From assembly GCA_947034895.1 (NCBI GenBank), contig OX344761.1, positions 81,671,839 to 81,735,838 of the forward strand: a stretch of DNA of 64,000 nucleotides, written 5' to 3'. The notes under the pieces are model-generated. The model saw only the letters and a program-made list of their open reading frames with translations. It was not told the origin of the DNA and searched no databases. Of this stretch, positions 1 to 11,075 are shown piece after piece; the stretch's first letter is position 1; each line of letters opens with the position of its first letter. The stretch comes from Rhytidiadelphus loreus. Taxonomy: Eukaryota > Streptophyta > Bryopsida > Hypnales > Hylocomiaceae. The translations under genes and the position numbers were made by a program.

Positions 1-1265
1 ACCAATAGGGGTGGGTCTTAAATGGCACACAACAACATGGAGTAAAATATCCAAGTCATCAAGCCTAAAAAAAAAAGCATAGGCAGTTTTTGGAGTGATT
101 ATGAACCCACCTCAACAACTAAATCTATGGGGTGGTTAGCTTTGGAATTCATTTACTTCCAAGCCATAATTGTTTTTTGCTTCAAGTTATTTTAGGATTG
201 TAGTACACAAAGGATACTACAACATTCATGTTTGCTCCTTTGGATTTCGTCTACTCATTTCCAACATACGGTGCATGGATTGAAACTAAACATAACATAG
301 ACTTAGTTTTTGGAGTCATTGTAGAACAACTCAATGTATATAGTGATCTGTAGATTTGTCATTTTCTTATGTAAGAAAGTAAAAAATATTACAAAGAGGA
401 AAAATTCACAACATTCATTGAAAAAACCCTAAAGCAACTCCTCCAAAAAATTGGATGAAAAATCTTTTATTCCATCCTTATCCTAAAATCATCCAAAAGA
501 AAAAATAACATCCTCTCATGCATTTGAAGGTTAACCCTATAAGGATTGTTCTATTATCTCTTTTTCAAGCAATAAAATTAGTCACTTTATATGCTCCCCT
601 TACACACCTATATGTGAATGAAAAGTTTTATTTTTATTTTTCATAGATGAAATCACATGCCTTCTATAAGTCATAAAGATTTCAAATCTCTTGTGAAAAT
701 TTGAAATTATTGTGAATTTTTGAAAAAAAATGAATAAAATTCATATCAAATACAAAATTATTTCAAATTCTGAAATCTTCACTATAGGTGTATGTTATAG
801 TGCAAAACATCATCATATAAACTAAATTTCTATATTATGCTATAATTTTAAAAATAGCATTTCATAATTATAGGACCAAAGTTCAAATTCAAATTCAAAT
901 TAAACTATTTAAAGAATTTTTCACATTTTCAAACTAGAGTAAAAATTGGACTTGATTAACCTTAGAAGGACAAACCCATGACCATTGATTTCAAGCCTCA
1001 TTGTCCATCTCTCTATTGGCTATCATTTTGTAACTTTTATATTTATTTTTCAAAGACAAAATTATTTGTCTAAAATAAGTCATTAAATTTTTAAATTTTT
1101 GGAAAAAAAAGCTGAAATTAAAAACTGTGAATTCTTAAGAATTAAAAAAAAAATCATATCAAATACAAAAGATACTCGAAAAATCTGAATTTTTCACCAT
1201 AAATGTACATTATAGTTTTTAACATCATTGTAAAAAAACAAAGTTCATCCATCTGTCATCCTTGT
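1..1265. other. AT-rich intergenic stretch, no gene seen
   Basis: AT-rich sequence with many short A and T runs. No open frame with protein-like composition and no RNA gene was recognised on either strand. Confidence 0.6.
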
Positions 1266-1304
1266 TTGCTTTAGGGTTGGTCATGCTGACCAACCCTAAA
1301 GCAA
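1266..1304. repeat. Perfect short hairpin, 18-bp arms
   Basis: Positions 1266-1283 and 1287-1304 are exact reverse complements around a 3-base loop. The arm core (CTTTAGGGTTGGTCA) is the same sequence as in the larger hairpin directly downstream, so the two palindromes are related. Nothing shows whether this is a transposon end, a small-RNA precursor or a simple foldback. Confidence 0.85.
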
Positions 1305-1325
1305 TATCCGCAACCATGACAAGTT

Positions 1326-1415
1326 GGTGGAGGCGGGTATTGCTTTAGGGTTGGTCATGGATGACAGTGGGGGCTGGCAACCATGACCAACCCTAAAGCA
1401 ATACCCGCCTCCACC
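1326..1415. repeat. Perfect 35-bp inverted repeat with 20-base loop
   Basis: Positions 1326-1360 and 1381-1415 are exact reverse complements, separated by 20 bases. A transcript of either strand would fold into a 35-bp perfect duplex. A third, diverged copy of the arm (CCAACCCTAAAGTGATACCC) follows near 1445. The arms are GC-richer than the surroundings. It could be a young foldback/MITE or a hairpin small-RNA locus. Confidence 0.85.
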
Positions 1416-2243
1416 TCGTCCAAGCACTCCAAGCTCCTCAAAGGCCAACCCTAAAGTGATACCCACCTTCTCCAAAAACATACCACCTTTTACTTTTGTA
1501 CACCAGTTGGTTGCCAATCCTGCCAATATTTTTTCCAGTTCTAGATCCTTCATTTTCACACTCCAACTGCTTATTTTTCCAAGGGCACCGGCTAACAAAT
1601 GAACTAACTGGCGGTTCTTCCCAACGTAATGATGGTCTGCATCGTCCTTCTACAGTTAAATCACTCAAAATATATTCTTCAAGCACTCCCGGATGAAACC
1701 TACACAAGACCAATGCACTGCTCCTAGAGATTACACCATCACAGGCAGCACAGCCCCTCATGAACTTCAGACAAGGGTAGGACCTTCAGAATTTGACAAT
1801 TGGCAAGTTTCGCATACAAATCATTTGTCGTTTCAAAAAGCTAGTAGGACAGCACCAAGCGCTCGTCATAAAAACGGTCCACTACACGACGGACACTGCT
1901 TCCATCCAGAAACACAAAACATATCTCTATCTTCTAAATATATACTGCACATTCAAAAATACAGCTGGGTTGAGACAACTGCATGGCAAATCAATTTGTC
2001 GGCAAAAAGATTCAACCTTGAAGGATAAATGAATCACGAAGGGGATAATGAAGAATCGCTTACAAGCTTCCAGCTCAGAAGTCTTTCTTTTACAAAACGT
2101 GAGTGCACTGGGAATTTTGTACGGAGCTCAAATAGACTGGAACATAAGGATGATTACCTATGAATATAAAAATGACAATTTACAACTTCTATAGTACAAG
2201 ATGAAAATAGTCTTGTCAGCCGAACTGCATACCGACATAATGC
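1416..2243. other. 3' flank of the HSP20-like gene
   Basis: Less AT-rich than the preceding kilobase and probably holding the 3' untranslated region of the minus-strand HSP20-like gene. Open frames here do not look like protein and are not supported. Confidence 0.4.
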
Positions 2244-3707
2244 TTACAATAGAAGAGCTTCAGTCTGGCTCATTTGAGGGGGCAAAAACACCCGCACTTC
2301 TCTTTCCTCCGAGAGCACGTTATGCTTTGGAACCATGATCTCCAGACCTGCACAAGCCTCCGCGTAGAAGGCCTTAAGATCTGCATTCTCGGGGATTCTT
2401 GTGGCAAGTCCAATCTCTCGCACAAAATCTCCAGGTGGACAGTGTTCTGGATTCGGATCAGTCAGCTTGAAGGTCCTGTCTCCCCTCATAACTGTTGGAG
2501 TCCTGGCGGTGCTGGTACAATGAATCTTTAAAACACCATGTGTTGCAGTGTTTCTCCATGACACCCTCAGCCTTTGCATATCTGTAAAAGGCAAGCTAAC
2601 CATGACAAGATAACCTTTCTCGTCTTCGTAAATACTCTTGGCGCCTGTAACAGGGCCACAAGCTTCAGTCATCACTCCTGAGAAACTTGAGAGCCACCAC
2701 GGTTCCGTTCCAGCGTGGAAGTTTTCTGTACCCGCATAGCTGACGACAGGCACACAGGAATCAACTTCATTGCCACAAGGTAAAAGTCCAGTGGGGAGAA
2801 AAGAATTGGTCTTCTTTCTCTTCCCTCCAGGACTCAAACTGCGACTGCCGCTACTAGCAGGGCTTGGCAACTGACTTGCAGCATTCACATTACCATCGTT
2901 CATTCGCCCTGATCGAGTTGATGCTGGCTTCTTTGAGTGCCCATTTGGAGGCTTGCTTGGAGATGGAGAGCACGTACGCTCTAAATCGAAGTCAGTGTTG
3001 GGAAGACTGCGCCACTCAGAAAACCCTTCAGCATCTGGAGGCATTGTAAAATTCATTTCCCTGCCCGTCAACTCCATCCACCGCTTCAAGTCATCCTCCC
3101 CAACATTCAACAGGTTTGGAGCTCTTACAACCTCAACACCATGCACGCACTGAGGGTTGGATAAGCCTCTGTAGTGCTTCCTCTGCATTCTGTGGGATCT
3201 AGCAAATCCTTTGTCTGCACTGAAAGGAAACTGTGGTTCACCAAACCTTGCATGGCCGTTCATGTAACTACGAAGCTGCATCTTCCCTAGCGCATTCTCA
3301 GGTCTCTCCTTGAAAGCCCACATATACATGTTTTCCATGTCATGCTGGACAAGGAAAAGGTCCAGTCGTAAGTCAGATTTATCCAAGGGAGGAGGGGCCA
3401 GAATGCCCTCCCGTAGAAATTTGCTCTGGCGTTCGTCATTTAGTGCAGGTCTGAAATAATGGTTGAAGAAAAACCAAGCTCCCCAGATCGTATCACCCCG
3501 TCGCACCCACCTCCGTCCTTTAGAAGATGTCAGGGTTCCCAACTCCAGATTCTGAGTTGGTGCCAAGCCAGTGTGAAGCAAGTCGGAGGCCTTTAGACCC
3601 CAAGGGTCTGGGCAAATCTCAATCGACAGTGGTAGATTTATATCCGGTGGTCCTCCCAATAGCGCTTGCTCTCCATTCTCACATTCTTTGTGACCATTAG
3701 AATCCAT
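2244..3707 (-). CDS. HSP20-like chaperone superfamily protein (plant At5g02480 type)
   Basis: Single-exon coding part of 487 residues. The N-terminal half carries the block conserved in this plant family: PDPWGLK (about 33-39), SKGRRWVRRGDTIWGAWFFF (62-81), a QHDMENMYMW stretch (121-130) and FKERPENALGKMQLRSYMNG (132-151), then RMQRKHYRGLSNPQC (173-187). A Ser/Pro-rich, likely disordered linker (about 245-300) precedes a C-terminal alpha-crystallin-like domain (about 348-475). I chose the ATG at 3705-3707 because the frame further upstream has no ATG and no family similarity. The role of the family is not well defined; it is far longer than a classical small heat-shock protein. The similarity is from memory of Arabidopsis members, not a search. 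Confidence 0.85.
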   Translation of the reverse strand: MDSNGHKECENGEQALLGGPPDINLPLSIEICPDPWGLKASDLLHTGLAPTQNLELGTLTSSKGRRWVRRGDTIWGAWFFFNHYFRPALNDERQSKFLREGILAPPPLDKSDLRLDLFLVQHDMENMYMWAFKERPENALGKMQLRSYMNGHARFGEPQFPFSADKGFARSHRMQRKHYRGLSNPQCVHGVEVVRAPNLLNVGEDDLKRWMELTGREMNFTMPPDAEGFSEWRSLPNTDFDLERTCSPSPSKPPNGHSKKPASTRSGRMNDGNVNAASQLPSPASSGSRSLSPGGKRKKTNSFLPTGLLPCGNEVDSCVPVVSYAGTENFHAGTEPWWLSSFSGVMTEACGPVTGAKSIYEDEKGYLVMVSLPFTDMQRLRVSWRNTATHGVLKIHCTSTARTPTVMRGDRTFKLTDPNPEHCPPGDFVREIGLATRIPENADLKAFYAEACAGLEIMVPKHNVLSEEREVRVFLPPQMSQTEALLL

Positions 3708-3928
3708 AGGCAGCAACGTCAGCAATGAGACCCTTCGTCTGCTCTGTTCTCTTTGATTGGGCGTGTTTCCACTCAGAATCCTGTATTGATATATAGCACA
3801 GTGAGTAGATTGATCCTGAACTCCATGATTGACCTTGACGCCCTCCAATCTCCTCAAGAAGAATAAAAACAGTCTTGCTGGATAGAAATATTTTCTACTC
3901 AATGACTCTCAGACCATTCACTTTACAC

Positions 3929-5600
3929 GCTAGAGTAGGATGTGTGAAGTAGAAAACTCTTCAGACTAAAGGTTTTTCAATTCTCTACAACCTCACAGCT
4001 CAAAACAGTTTCTGAGCAATCAAATAGGCAACACCACCCACATACCACCTGGATTAATGAATCTATTTTTGCCCAACGTCATCTTGACGATGTACTATGC
4101 AAGTAACATAGGTGGTACAAACTGGGTACGTAAGGGCAACAACGTTCCGAAACCCTCGTAAGTGCTTAACATGGAATAAATTAAGACATGTGATCTTGCA
4201 AAGACTACTTAAGGAACGAAAACGATTAAACACTTACAGAGGGCAAGGACTTGTGAGATATGGCTGATTTGTAGCTTCCAGCTAATCACTTGATTCAAGA
4301 ATTGAATACCATTGTTCATCAGCCGGAACGCTATTATCGATTCTGCAAGGCAATCTGCAAGAGAGTAAACCACCTGGAATCTCCCTTCTTGCAAGAACAG
4401 CACACACAGTGAACTCGAGGAAGATCAACCCAGGCCCACGAATAACGATCTTCCCTGAAGACGTTACTCAGCTGTCCGCATGTATCAGAATTCAGTCTGA
4501 TCGCCATTCAAAGAAAACAGAAACAAGTTTAGTGTACAGGTATAGTGTACATGAAATCTTGAAACTAACATGACACCACCAAATGTGTTCAAGAAATCTA
4601 CAGCACTTGCAGAAAACAAACAAAGGTTAAGAACATGCACGACGCTCGGGTAATTAACCAAAGAACAAGAACAAGAACACGATATGTCAAAAAATGGAGC
4701 GACAACACATCAACACTACAGGACTATTGGTAAATCGATACTGAAATCCCTTATCAAATTATCCTTTAAAGTATGAACGGGCACTGGGCCAGATGTACTG
4801 AACGTATGAATACACCCTAAGTAGGTTTTGTGAATCCACAGCGATGGAGTTGAGAACAGGGATAGAAACTAGGATTGAAGTACTGATTCAGCAAGTTCAC
4901 TCGCAATTAGACATGTAAGAAGAAATAACAAACTCAGATCCGGAAATTTGGGAGAAGATTACATTCGAAGGAAGTTTTTCCAAGGGATGATCATCTGGTC
5001 CCATCAACAAGAATTGTGGCAGCAATGTGCCCGCATGTACAGACACCAGACATAATTCACCAAGAAGATGATCTCATAACACAGACAGTGCGTGATGGGC
5101 GGGGAAAGGAAATGCAAAACAGAAATGAACCTACTTCCTTTCCGTACGTCTGCGTCCAGAGGAAGAAGTCACTTGTCATGTCCAAGTCCACAATCACAGT
5201 TACCACGGCAACTCCTAATGGTGACCATACTTTTGAATAGATCTTCAACACAATCCCCATCGCAACATCTATAATCATGTCATGCTCAACCTAAAATCCT
5301 GACAGCCGCCAGCAGATAATCTACGAAAACAGCTGAATTAGAAGCCAACGAGAGTTGATACTTACAGATGCCATGGATGCCTATCGTCTCTATCCAGCGT
5401 CGCTTCCAGCTATTTCCTCGCTCCAGTGCCTACGACACGCAAAGCTCGTTCATCACCAACGTCGCAGCAGACGCAGCCGCCGGAGATCGTCGAAGAAGAC
5501 TGGCATATGCCTTTCCACCTTTCACAGCTGCCAAAGCCATAATAAATACCTTTCAAGTATGCTACTCAAAACGTATTATGCAAGCTTCTTATCCTCTCTG
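3929..5600 (-). other. Probable spliced 5' leader of the HSP20-like gene
   Basis: Strong splice signals without coding potential suggest a multi-exon leader. A GTAAGTATC donor follows position 5366. A pyrimidine-rich acceptor ends at 4355 and a GTAAGTG donor starts at 4237, framing an exon at 4238-4354. An acceptor after a pyrimidine tract ends at 3930, opening the exon that carries the start codon. Joining 5366 to 4354 would create a 9-codon upstream ORF starting ATGGCATCT. The transcription start is not visible. This is inference from splice consensus only. Confidence 0.4.
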
Positions 5601-6447
5601 TCGGTGACGCCGTTCGTTAACAACCTCCAATGCTTCTCTCTCATACACACACAATGAAAATCGATCTCCTCTGGCGCGGTAACACGGACAAACTAAAGCG
5701 TAGCAGGCATATACAGACCACACCTTGCCACACCTAAGCCCTCACTCAATGGAAACAAAAGAAAGACAAAGCCCGTTCGAAAGTGCACCGCAATGGCAAG
5801 CAACTGCGACCGCTGAACCAAAGCGCGGCAGCGACGGCGTGCAAGCACACAAGCGGGCGTTCCAAGCTCCCTGCAACCTTGTAACCCTTGATCACCAAAT
5901 TTCCAAGCTCTCACTCAATCAAATGTTGCGAGAATACGCTCGTTAAAATGCGCTCAGCGGCTGTGTGTGGTCTCAGAAGTCATGGACAATCGAGAACAGA
6001 AAGCGAGAAGGCAAGCAGTCCACAAGCAGCAGCAAATGTGAATAATACTCAGGAGAGAGACGGCCCTGGTCCGCCATAGCCAGCCAGGGCCATGGCCGTC
6101 AGCTGAGACAGATTCTTCGAAACTACGTGGAAACCAGTATGTGCTTGTCGTATAGATCTTGGTTGAGGAGCCATTATCCACAGAAATTGTTTATATTTCG
6201 TAGATCCTTTGTGTGCCCCTTCAGTTGAGCTGAGGACTGACCCATACAGACAATTCAAAAAAATTCTTTCCTTTTCATCTAATTAACATTTCTTTTTCTT
6301 TTCACGTAATTAATATTTCTTTTTCTTTTCATCTAGATTAGGGTACCATTTCTGAATCTTAAGAGGGATAAAATAATCCCGCCACAATGGAGGATTGAGA
6401 TTGAAGAAGATTATATGGTGGGGCATACATAAAAGTGTTCTTTTAAG
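5601..6447. other. Upstream flank, no gene seen
   Basis: Mixed-composition DNA up to about 6260, probably promoter of the HSP20-like gene, turning AT-rich afterwards. The overlapping short open frames on both strands show no family similarity. Confidence 0.35.
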
Positions 6448-7110
6448 AATTCATCCCTAAAGGCCCAAGGCCTTTCTTGAGCTTTCTAGAATTTGTTCTA
6501 AATTGAACAAAAAGATGACATTTTGATAAGTTTTCACAATTTTTAAAATTGTAACTGTACAAATTCAATCTAAAGGTGTTAGAGATAACATGGAAAAAGA
6601 AAACACAATAAAATCACTTCTAAATCAAAAGATTACCAAATGTTTGATCATAAGGGTGTTAAAATTGTGAAAGTGATTTGAAGTCTTTCAATCTTCTTTT
6701 CTCATGTCAAATCTAAAAAATTGGTCACTAAAAAAAATATGAGGTTAAAGGGCATAACATGCATAACCCCAATCGATTTATGGCTAAACTTCTCAAAATC
6801 TACTCTATAGGTTTTTTAATTGAATTTTTAATGTGAATTTTCCTCCAAGATCTAGTGTATTCGAGTCTCATTTTCAAGAACCATCAACACTAGAAAACTC
6901 AAGATTTGCAATGAACACCCTTGCACAAAATCTTGAATACAAAAATCATAATTATTCATTTTCAAAGTCAAATTTTCAATCCTAAAACTAGAATTTAAAA
7001 ATAATTTTTCAAAAATGTAAAATTCTTAAAATAATAATTTGGTAAGGTTTTATTTAACTTCAAAATATTGTTGACACCAAAATTTGGTGCCTCTAGCATT
7101 TAGGAGTTAA
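6448..7110 (-). mobile_element. Non-autonomous element, inverted copy of the 51.5-kb element
   Basis: Reads as the diverged reverse complement of 51463-52117: the shared landmarks occur in opposite order, for example the segment around CAATCGATTTATGGC and the phrase AAATTTGGTGCCTCTAGC. Its right end, TTTAGGAGTTAA, and its left end, TTCATCCCTAAAGGCC, are degenerate forms of the TTAACCCCTAAA termini of the 51-kb copy. About 660 bp, similar to the other copy. No protein is encoded. Confidence 0.6.
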
Positions 7111-10100
7111 TATGGTTTTTTTAAGAGTTAATATGGATTTTTAAAAGGGTTGCACGTTTCAAATCATATTTCAAAAAATATTTCTAAAATGAAAAGAAGA
7201 AGATGCATTTAATCCACTTTTAATTCATATTTTTGAAACTTTTATTAAATGTGTTATAAATTTTTGAAGTTAGAATTGGGATGTGCTCCAAAATTGATTC
7301 TACCCTTAAATTTTTAACATGGGAACCTTAAAACTTCAAATACCGGTAACCATTGATGATTTATCCATTCAAATACCTTTTGAGCATTTCTATTTCTAAA
7401 ATATTTATCCAATTGTTTGAAATAATACTTCAATAGTATAAAAAATCTCCACACTTCAAGAGTTTTGTCATAGTTGTAAGTAGAAGCATGTATATCTAAC
7501 ATCTTTAAGCAATTCCGCATACTTTGAGGTGGCATCAACACAAGAGATTATTTTTAGCACGTTGGAAATTAAAAACCATGAAATTTGAAAATAAAAGTTG
7601 ATGATTTTTTGGAGTATGTATGAATATGCTATGAATTTGTGGAGTTCAAATACATAGTGTATCCCAACCCGATTTTATGTAAGTTGTATGCATGTTGTAC
7701 ATATTGGAGTTCCTTTATCTACATATTGATTCATAGTACAAGGTTGGCAATGAGTGCTTCTACCTCATTAAAATATTCAATACACAAAATTTGCATTCAA
7801 ATATCAAATGTTTTTTTTTTATTTGTCCAACATTTATGGATTTGAAAAGTTGGATAGTTGAAGATAGGGAACACAACTAGGAATGGAGTCAAAAATGAGT
7901 ATACAAATATTAAGGGAGTTCATATGTATGTAACTATTTAAAATTGAATCGATAAATTATTCATCATGATTTCATATAGATATGTAAACAAAAACAATGT
8001 TAAAGAAATGACCCCATTATATATAGAATGGTTGCCTTGCCTTCATAGGTGGTAGAATTCTTTTTCATTTCATTTATTTTATAGATAGACAAATGTAAAA
8101 AATGACAATAGAAATTAGTGTTAGTATGAATTTGTTAAATTTGTTATGAATTTTTGAAGTGTACTTCCCAAAGAGTCCAATAGACCTGTTAGCTACTATA
8201 AAGTTTGTACATCAATCTCAAGGGGACAAAATCAATATAAAGTGCATCCACAATGGTCATGTTATTCACCTACAATGGTCACAATCCCTTCACAATCCCC
8301 TCCTAAAAAATTGGCCACGACATCAAGGTTCTAACATAGCCCCTTTCAATGATTGTACTAAACTTTTATGTTAGAAGTTCATTTGCACATGATCACTAAC
8401 TAACTCCATTGTTAAGGAAGAAAGACCTATTGTGAACCCAACCCAATTATGATCCCTATTCAAAAAACTAATTTTGTCTCTTGCATTCTAATGTAGTAAA
8501 AATTGCACTCAATATGGAATTGGGATTCAAAGGGTTTGAATTGGATTGAAAATCACCATTTCATGAATTCAATGAATACCACCATGTGGCTTTTGTACAT
8601 AGGAAAATGTTCATTCATTATTCCACAATCTCAAGGGACACTTTTGAATTGCCATTGGAATTGGGTAGGAATTAAGAGATTCAAATTCATAACACTTTTA
8701 GAGAAGTAGGGTGGGAGCTCAGGTAGGAGACCATTTCTTGTCTCATTCTCTTCACTCTAGATGGCTCCAAGTCAATGATAATATTCTTGAACGAAGGATC
8801 TTCCTTGAACCACTCACCAATATAGCTTCCTCTAATTCCTTGAACCACTCACCAATATAGCTTCCTCTAATTCGAGCTCTAATTCCATTGTCAAAGCGAC
8901 ACCTTGCTCTTTCTAATCAAGAATTAATGTTTTGTTGGTCTCCACAAGGACAAGGAATAGTCCCCAACTAGGATTCACAATGGAAAGCTATGTGATTTTT
9001 GCCTTGACTTCCTATAATGTATCTTTTTTTTTCCTAAAAATGTAGTGACCAAAATACATATAGAATATTTATTGATTTGTGAATCTTTTCTATAAAAAAT
9101 TGTAAATTCAATATTAAGTGTAAGTGGCACAAAATGGTTTACAATGGGCTTCCTACCATACTCATTGGCATTAGATGGGATTTGGGAGGTTAGGAGGGTT
9201 GTTTTAGGCCTATTCCCGACATTGTTTCCCCAACAGTCCAGGAACGGCTGCTGCTAGATTTTATTTTATTTTTTGAAAAAATAAAATCGAAAATTTGAAA
9301 ATGAAACAATGAGTTGAATTTTTTGTTTTTATTTGAAAAAATAAAAATAAAAATTGACGTGGCAATCACCTCACCACATTAGGCAACACCTACGAATTGT
9401 TGTGGGGTTGTTCCCAATCCATGGGAACTCACAGTCTTCGAGAGGGGCTGAATCCCATCTAATGAATGCAAGAAATCAATCATGTACATGACTCAAGATT
9501 GATCTTCTTCAAAATATTATTGTAATGAGCCTAAGTATCATATATCTTACATGTCACATCTAAGATGAGAGATCCGATTTGCACCACATTTATAAAGACC
9601 CCCTATTTGCACCACTATGTATTAGTACAATACATTTGAAGGTTTCAATTGTATACTACAAACCAATGTTCAAGGAGAATCGCTAGTTAGTTCATTGTTA
9701 GCCATGGTGCAATTGGGAAAAAGAAACCCATTTGCAATTTGAAAATGTTGGGTATACCCCTAGAGAAATATATCCATAAAATTTCTATTTGGAGAAGAAA
9801 AAAATAAGAGAAAAAAAATGGACCCAATACTGGAAAAAACAATTCAACATGGGAATTAAAGGAAACTAATTGATGAAACTCAAAAACATCCCAAACTCTG
9901 CCATTGATACATAATGACCATGAAGTGGCACAAATAGTTACATGGCACAATGAGAGTTCTTCTTCCTCATCCCCTTGCTGAGTTGCCAGTGTAAAAATTA
10001 TGTAAATGATCAAGATGTGGAGCATGTTAGCACGTGAACCAACATTCAAGAAGGGGGGTTTTCCAGTCGTACGTACCGGCTATTTTCCTTCAATTTCCAA

Positions 10101-10439
10101 ATTGACCTGATTTTTTTGAACTGTAGAATCCAATTATTTTTTCTTTTTTTTACTCAAAATAGATTTTTTAATTGTTTTTTTTTCCTGATGTTTTCAAATT
10201 GCAAACTTTGTACTAGCTGCCGGTTCTTCTTCCAGAACATAGGCCGCATGTCCATGTGCCTCTCCATTATAGGGCCCAGCTCCTCCGACAATTTCCACTG
10301 ATTAGTTCACTACTACCATTGTTGCACTGACACTAGCACAAAAGGGGATGCACAGCACATGTCTGCGCTTTCAAAGGTTCTAAGTTGAACAAGAATGCAA
10401 TGCTGCCAAGAAATTCATCAGTTTATTAGTCTGCTTTTT
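7111..10439. other. AT-rich intergenic DNA with a perfect 35-bp tandem duplication
   Basis: No gene was recognised. The one clear structure is a perfect head-to-tail duplication of 35 bp (8803-8837 and 8838-8872, beginning CCTTGAACCACTCACC). The short ORFs here have no family resemblance. Confidence 0.5.
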
Positions 10440-11075
10440 TAAAGCGAACATATAAGAGCCGATTGCATTTGGGGGGGGGGGAAAGCTAGACTCCCCTGAA
10501 ACAATTGTCGGTAAAATTTCATAGGAAGAGAAGTGGAATTGGCATCTAACTTACCCAAGTCGTTTCATACTTTTTGGACCTTTGTGGAATTAATTACGAA
10601 GTTTTGAAGTTGAACAATGCAAGGGGCACTAAAAGTGACTCCCTTTTGAAATGTACAATGTTGGTACATTGAAGAAAAGCAAAAATGTACCTCTATGTTA
10701 GTGATTGCTTTTAGAGTAGAGTTGCTTTTGGAGTAGGGTCGCTTTTAGAGCACCTTGCATTGAGAAATTAGATGCCCTTGTACAAGGTGATTGCATTTGG
10801 GGGGAAGCTAGACTTCTTAAAACAATTGTCAATAAATTTTTGTAGGAAGAGAAGTACAATTGGCATCTAACCGAAGTTGTTTCATACTTTTTGGACCTTT
10901 TTGGAATTAGTTACAAAGTTTTGAAGTTGAAATGCAAGGGGCTCTAGAAGTTGAAATGTACAATGTTGGTACATTAAAGAAAAGAAAAATGTACCTCTAT
11001 GTTAGTGATCACTTTTAAAGCAAGGGCGCTTTTAGAGCACCCTACCTAATTTGAAATAGTCCCCGCATCGAGAAA
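10440..11075 (+). repeat. Tandem partial copies of a dispersed repeat
   Basis: Two head-to-tail copies, about 10440-10775 and 10776-11075. They share GATTGCATTTGGGGG, AAGCTAGACT, TTGGCATCTAAC, TTTCATACTTTTTGGACC and ATGTACCTCTATGTTAGTG in the same order. The same core occurs at 13.5-13.8 kb (inverted), 19.2-19.45 kb and 37.9-38.05 kb. The first copy holds a run of ten or more G. No ORF of note. Confidence 0.7.

Noticed and set aside
1268..1302. CCCTAAA/TTTAGGG units as telomeric sequence
   Set aside because: Single units inside palindromes, not tandem arrays; not interstitial telomere.
5016..6258. Cluster of 60-100 codon open frames on both strands
   Set aside because: No family similarity; overlaps the probable leader and promoter of the HSP20-like gene.
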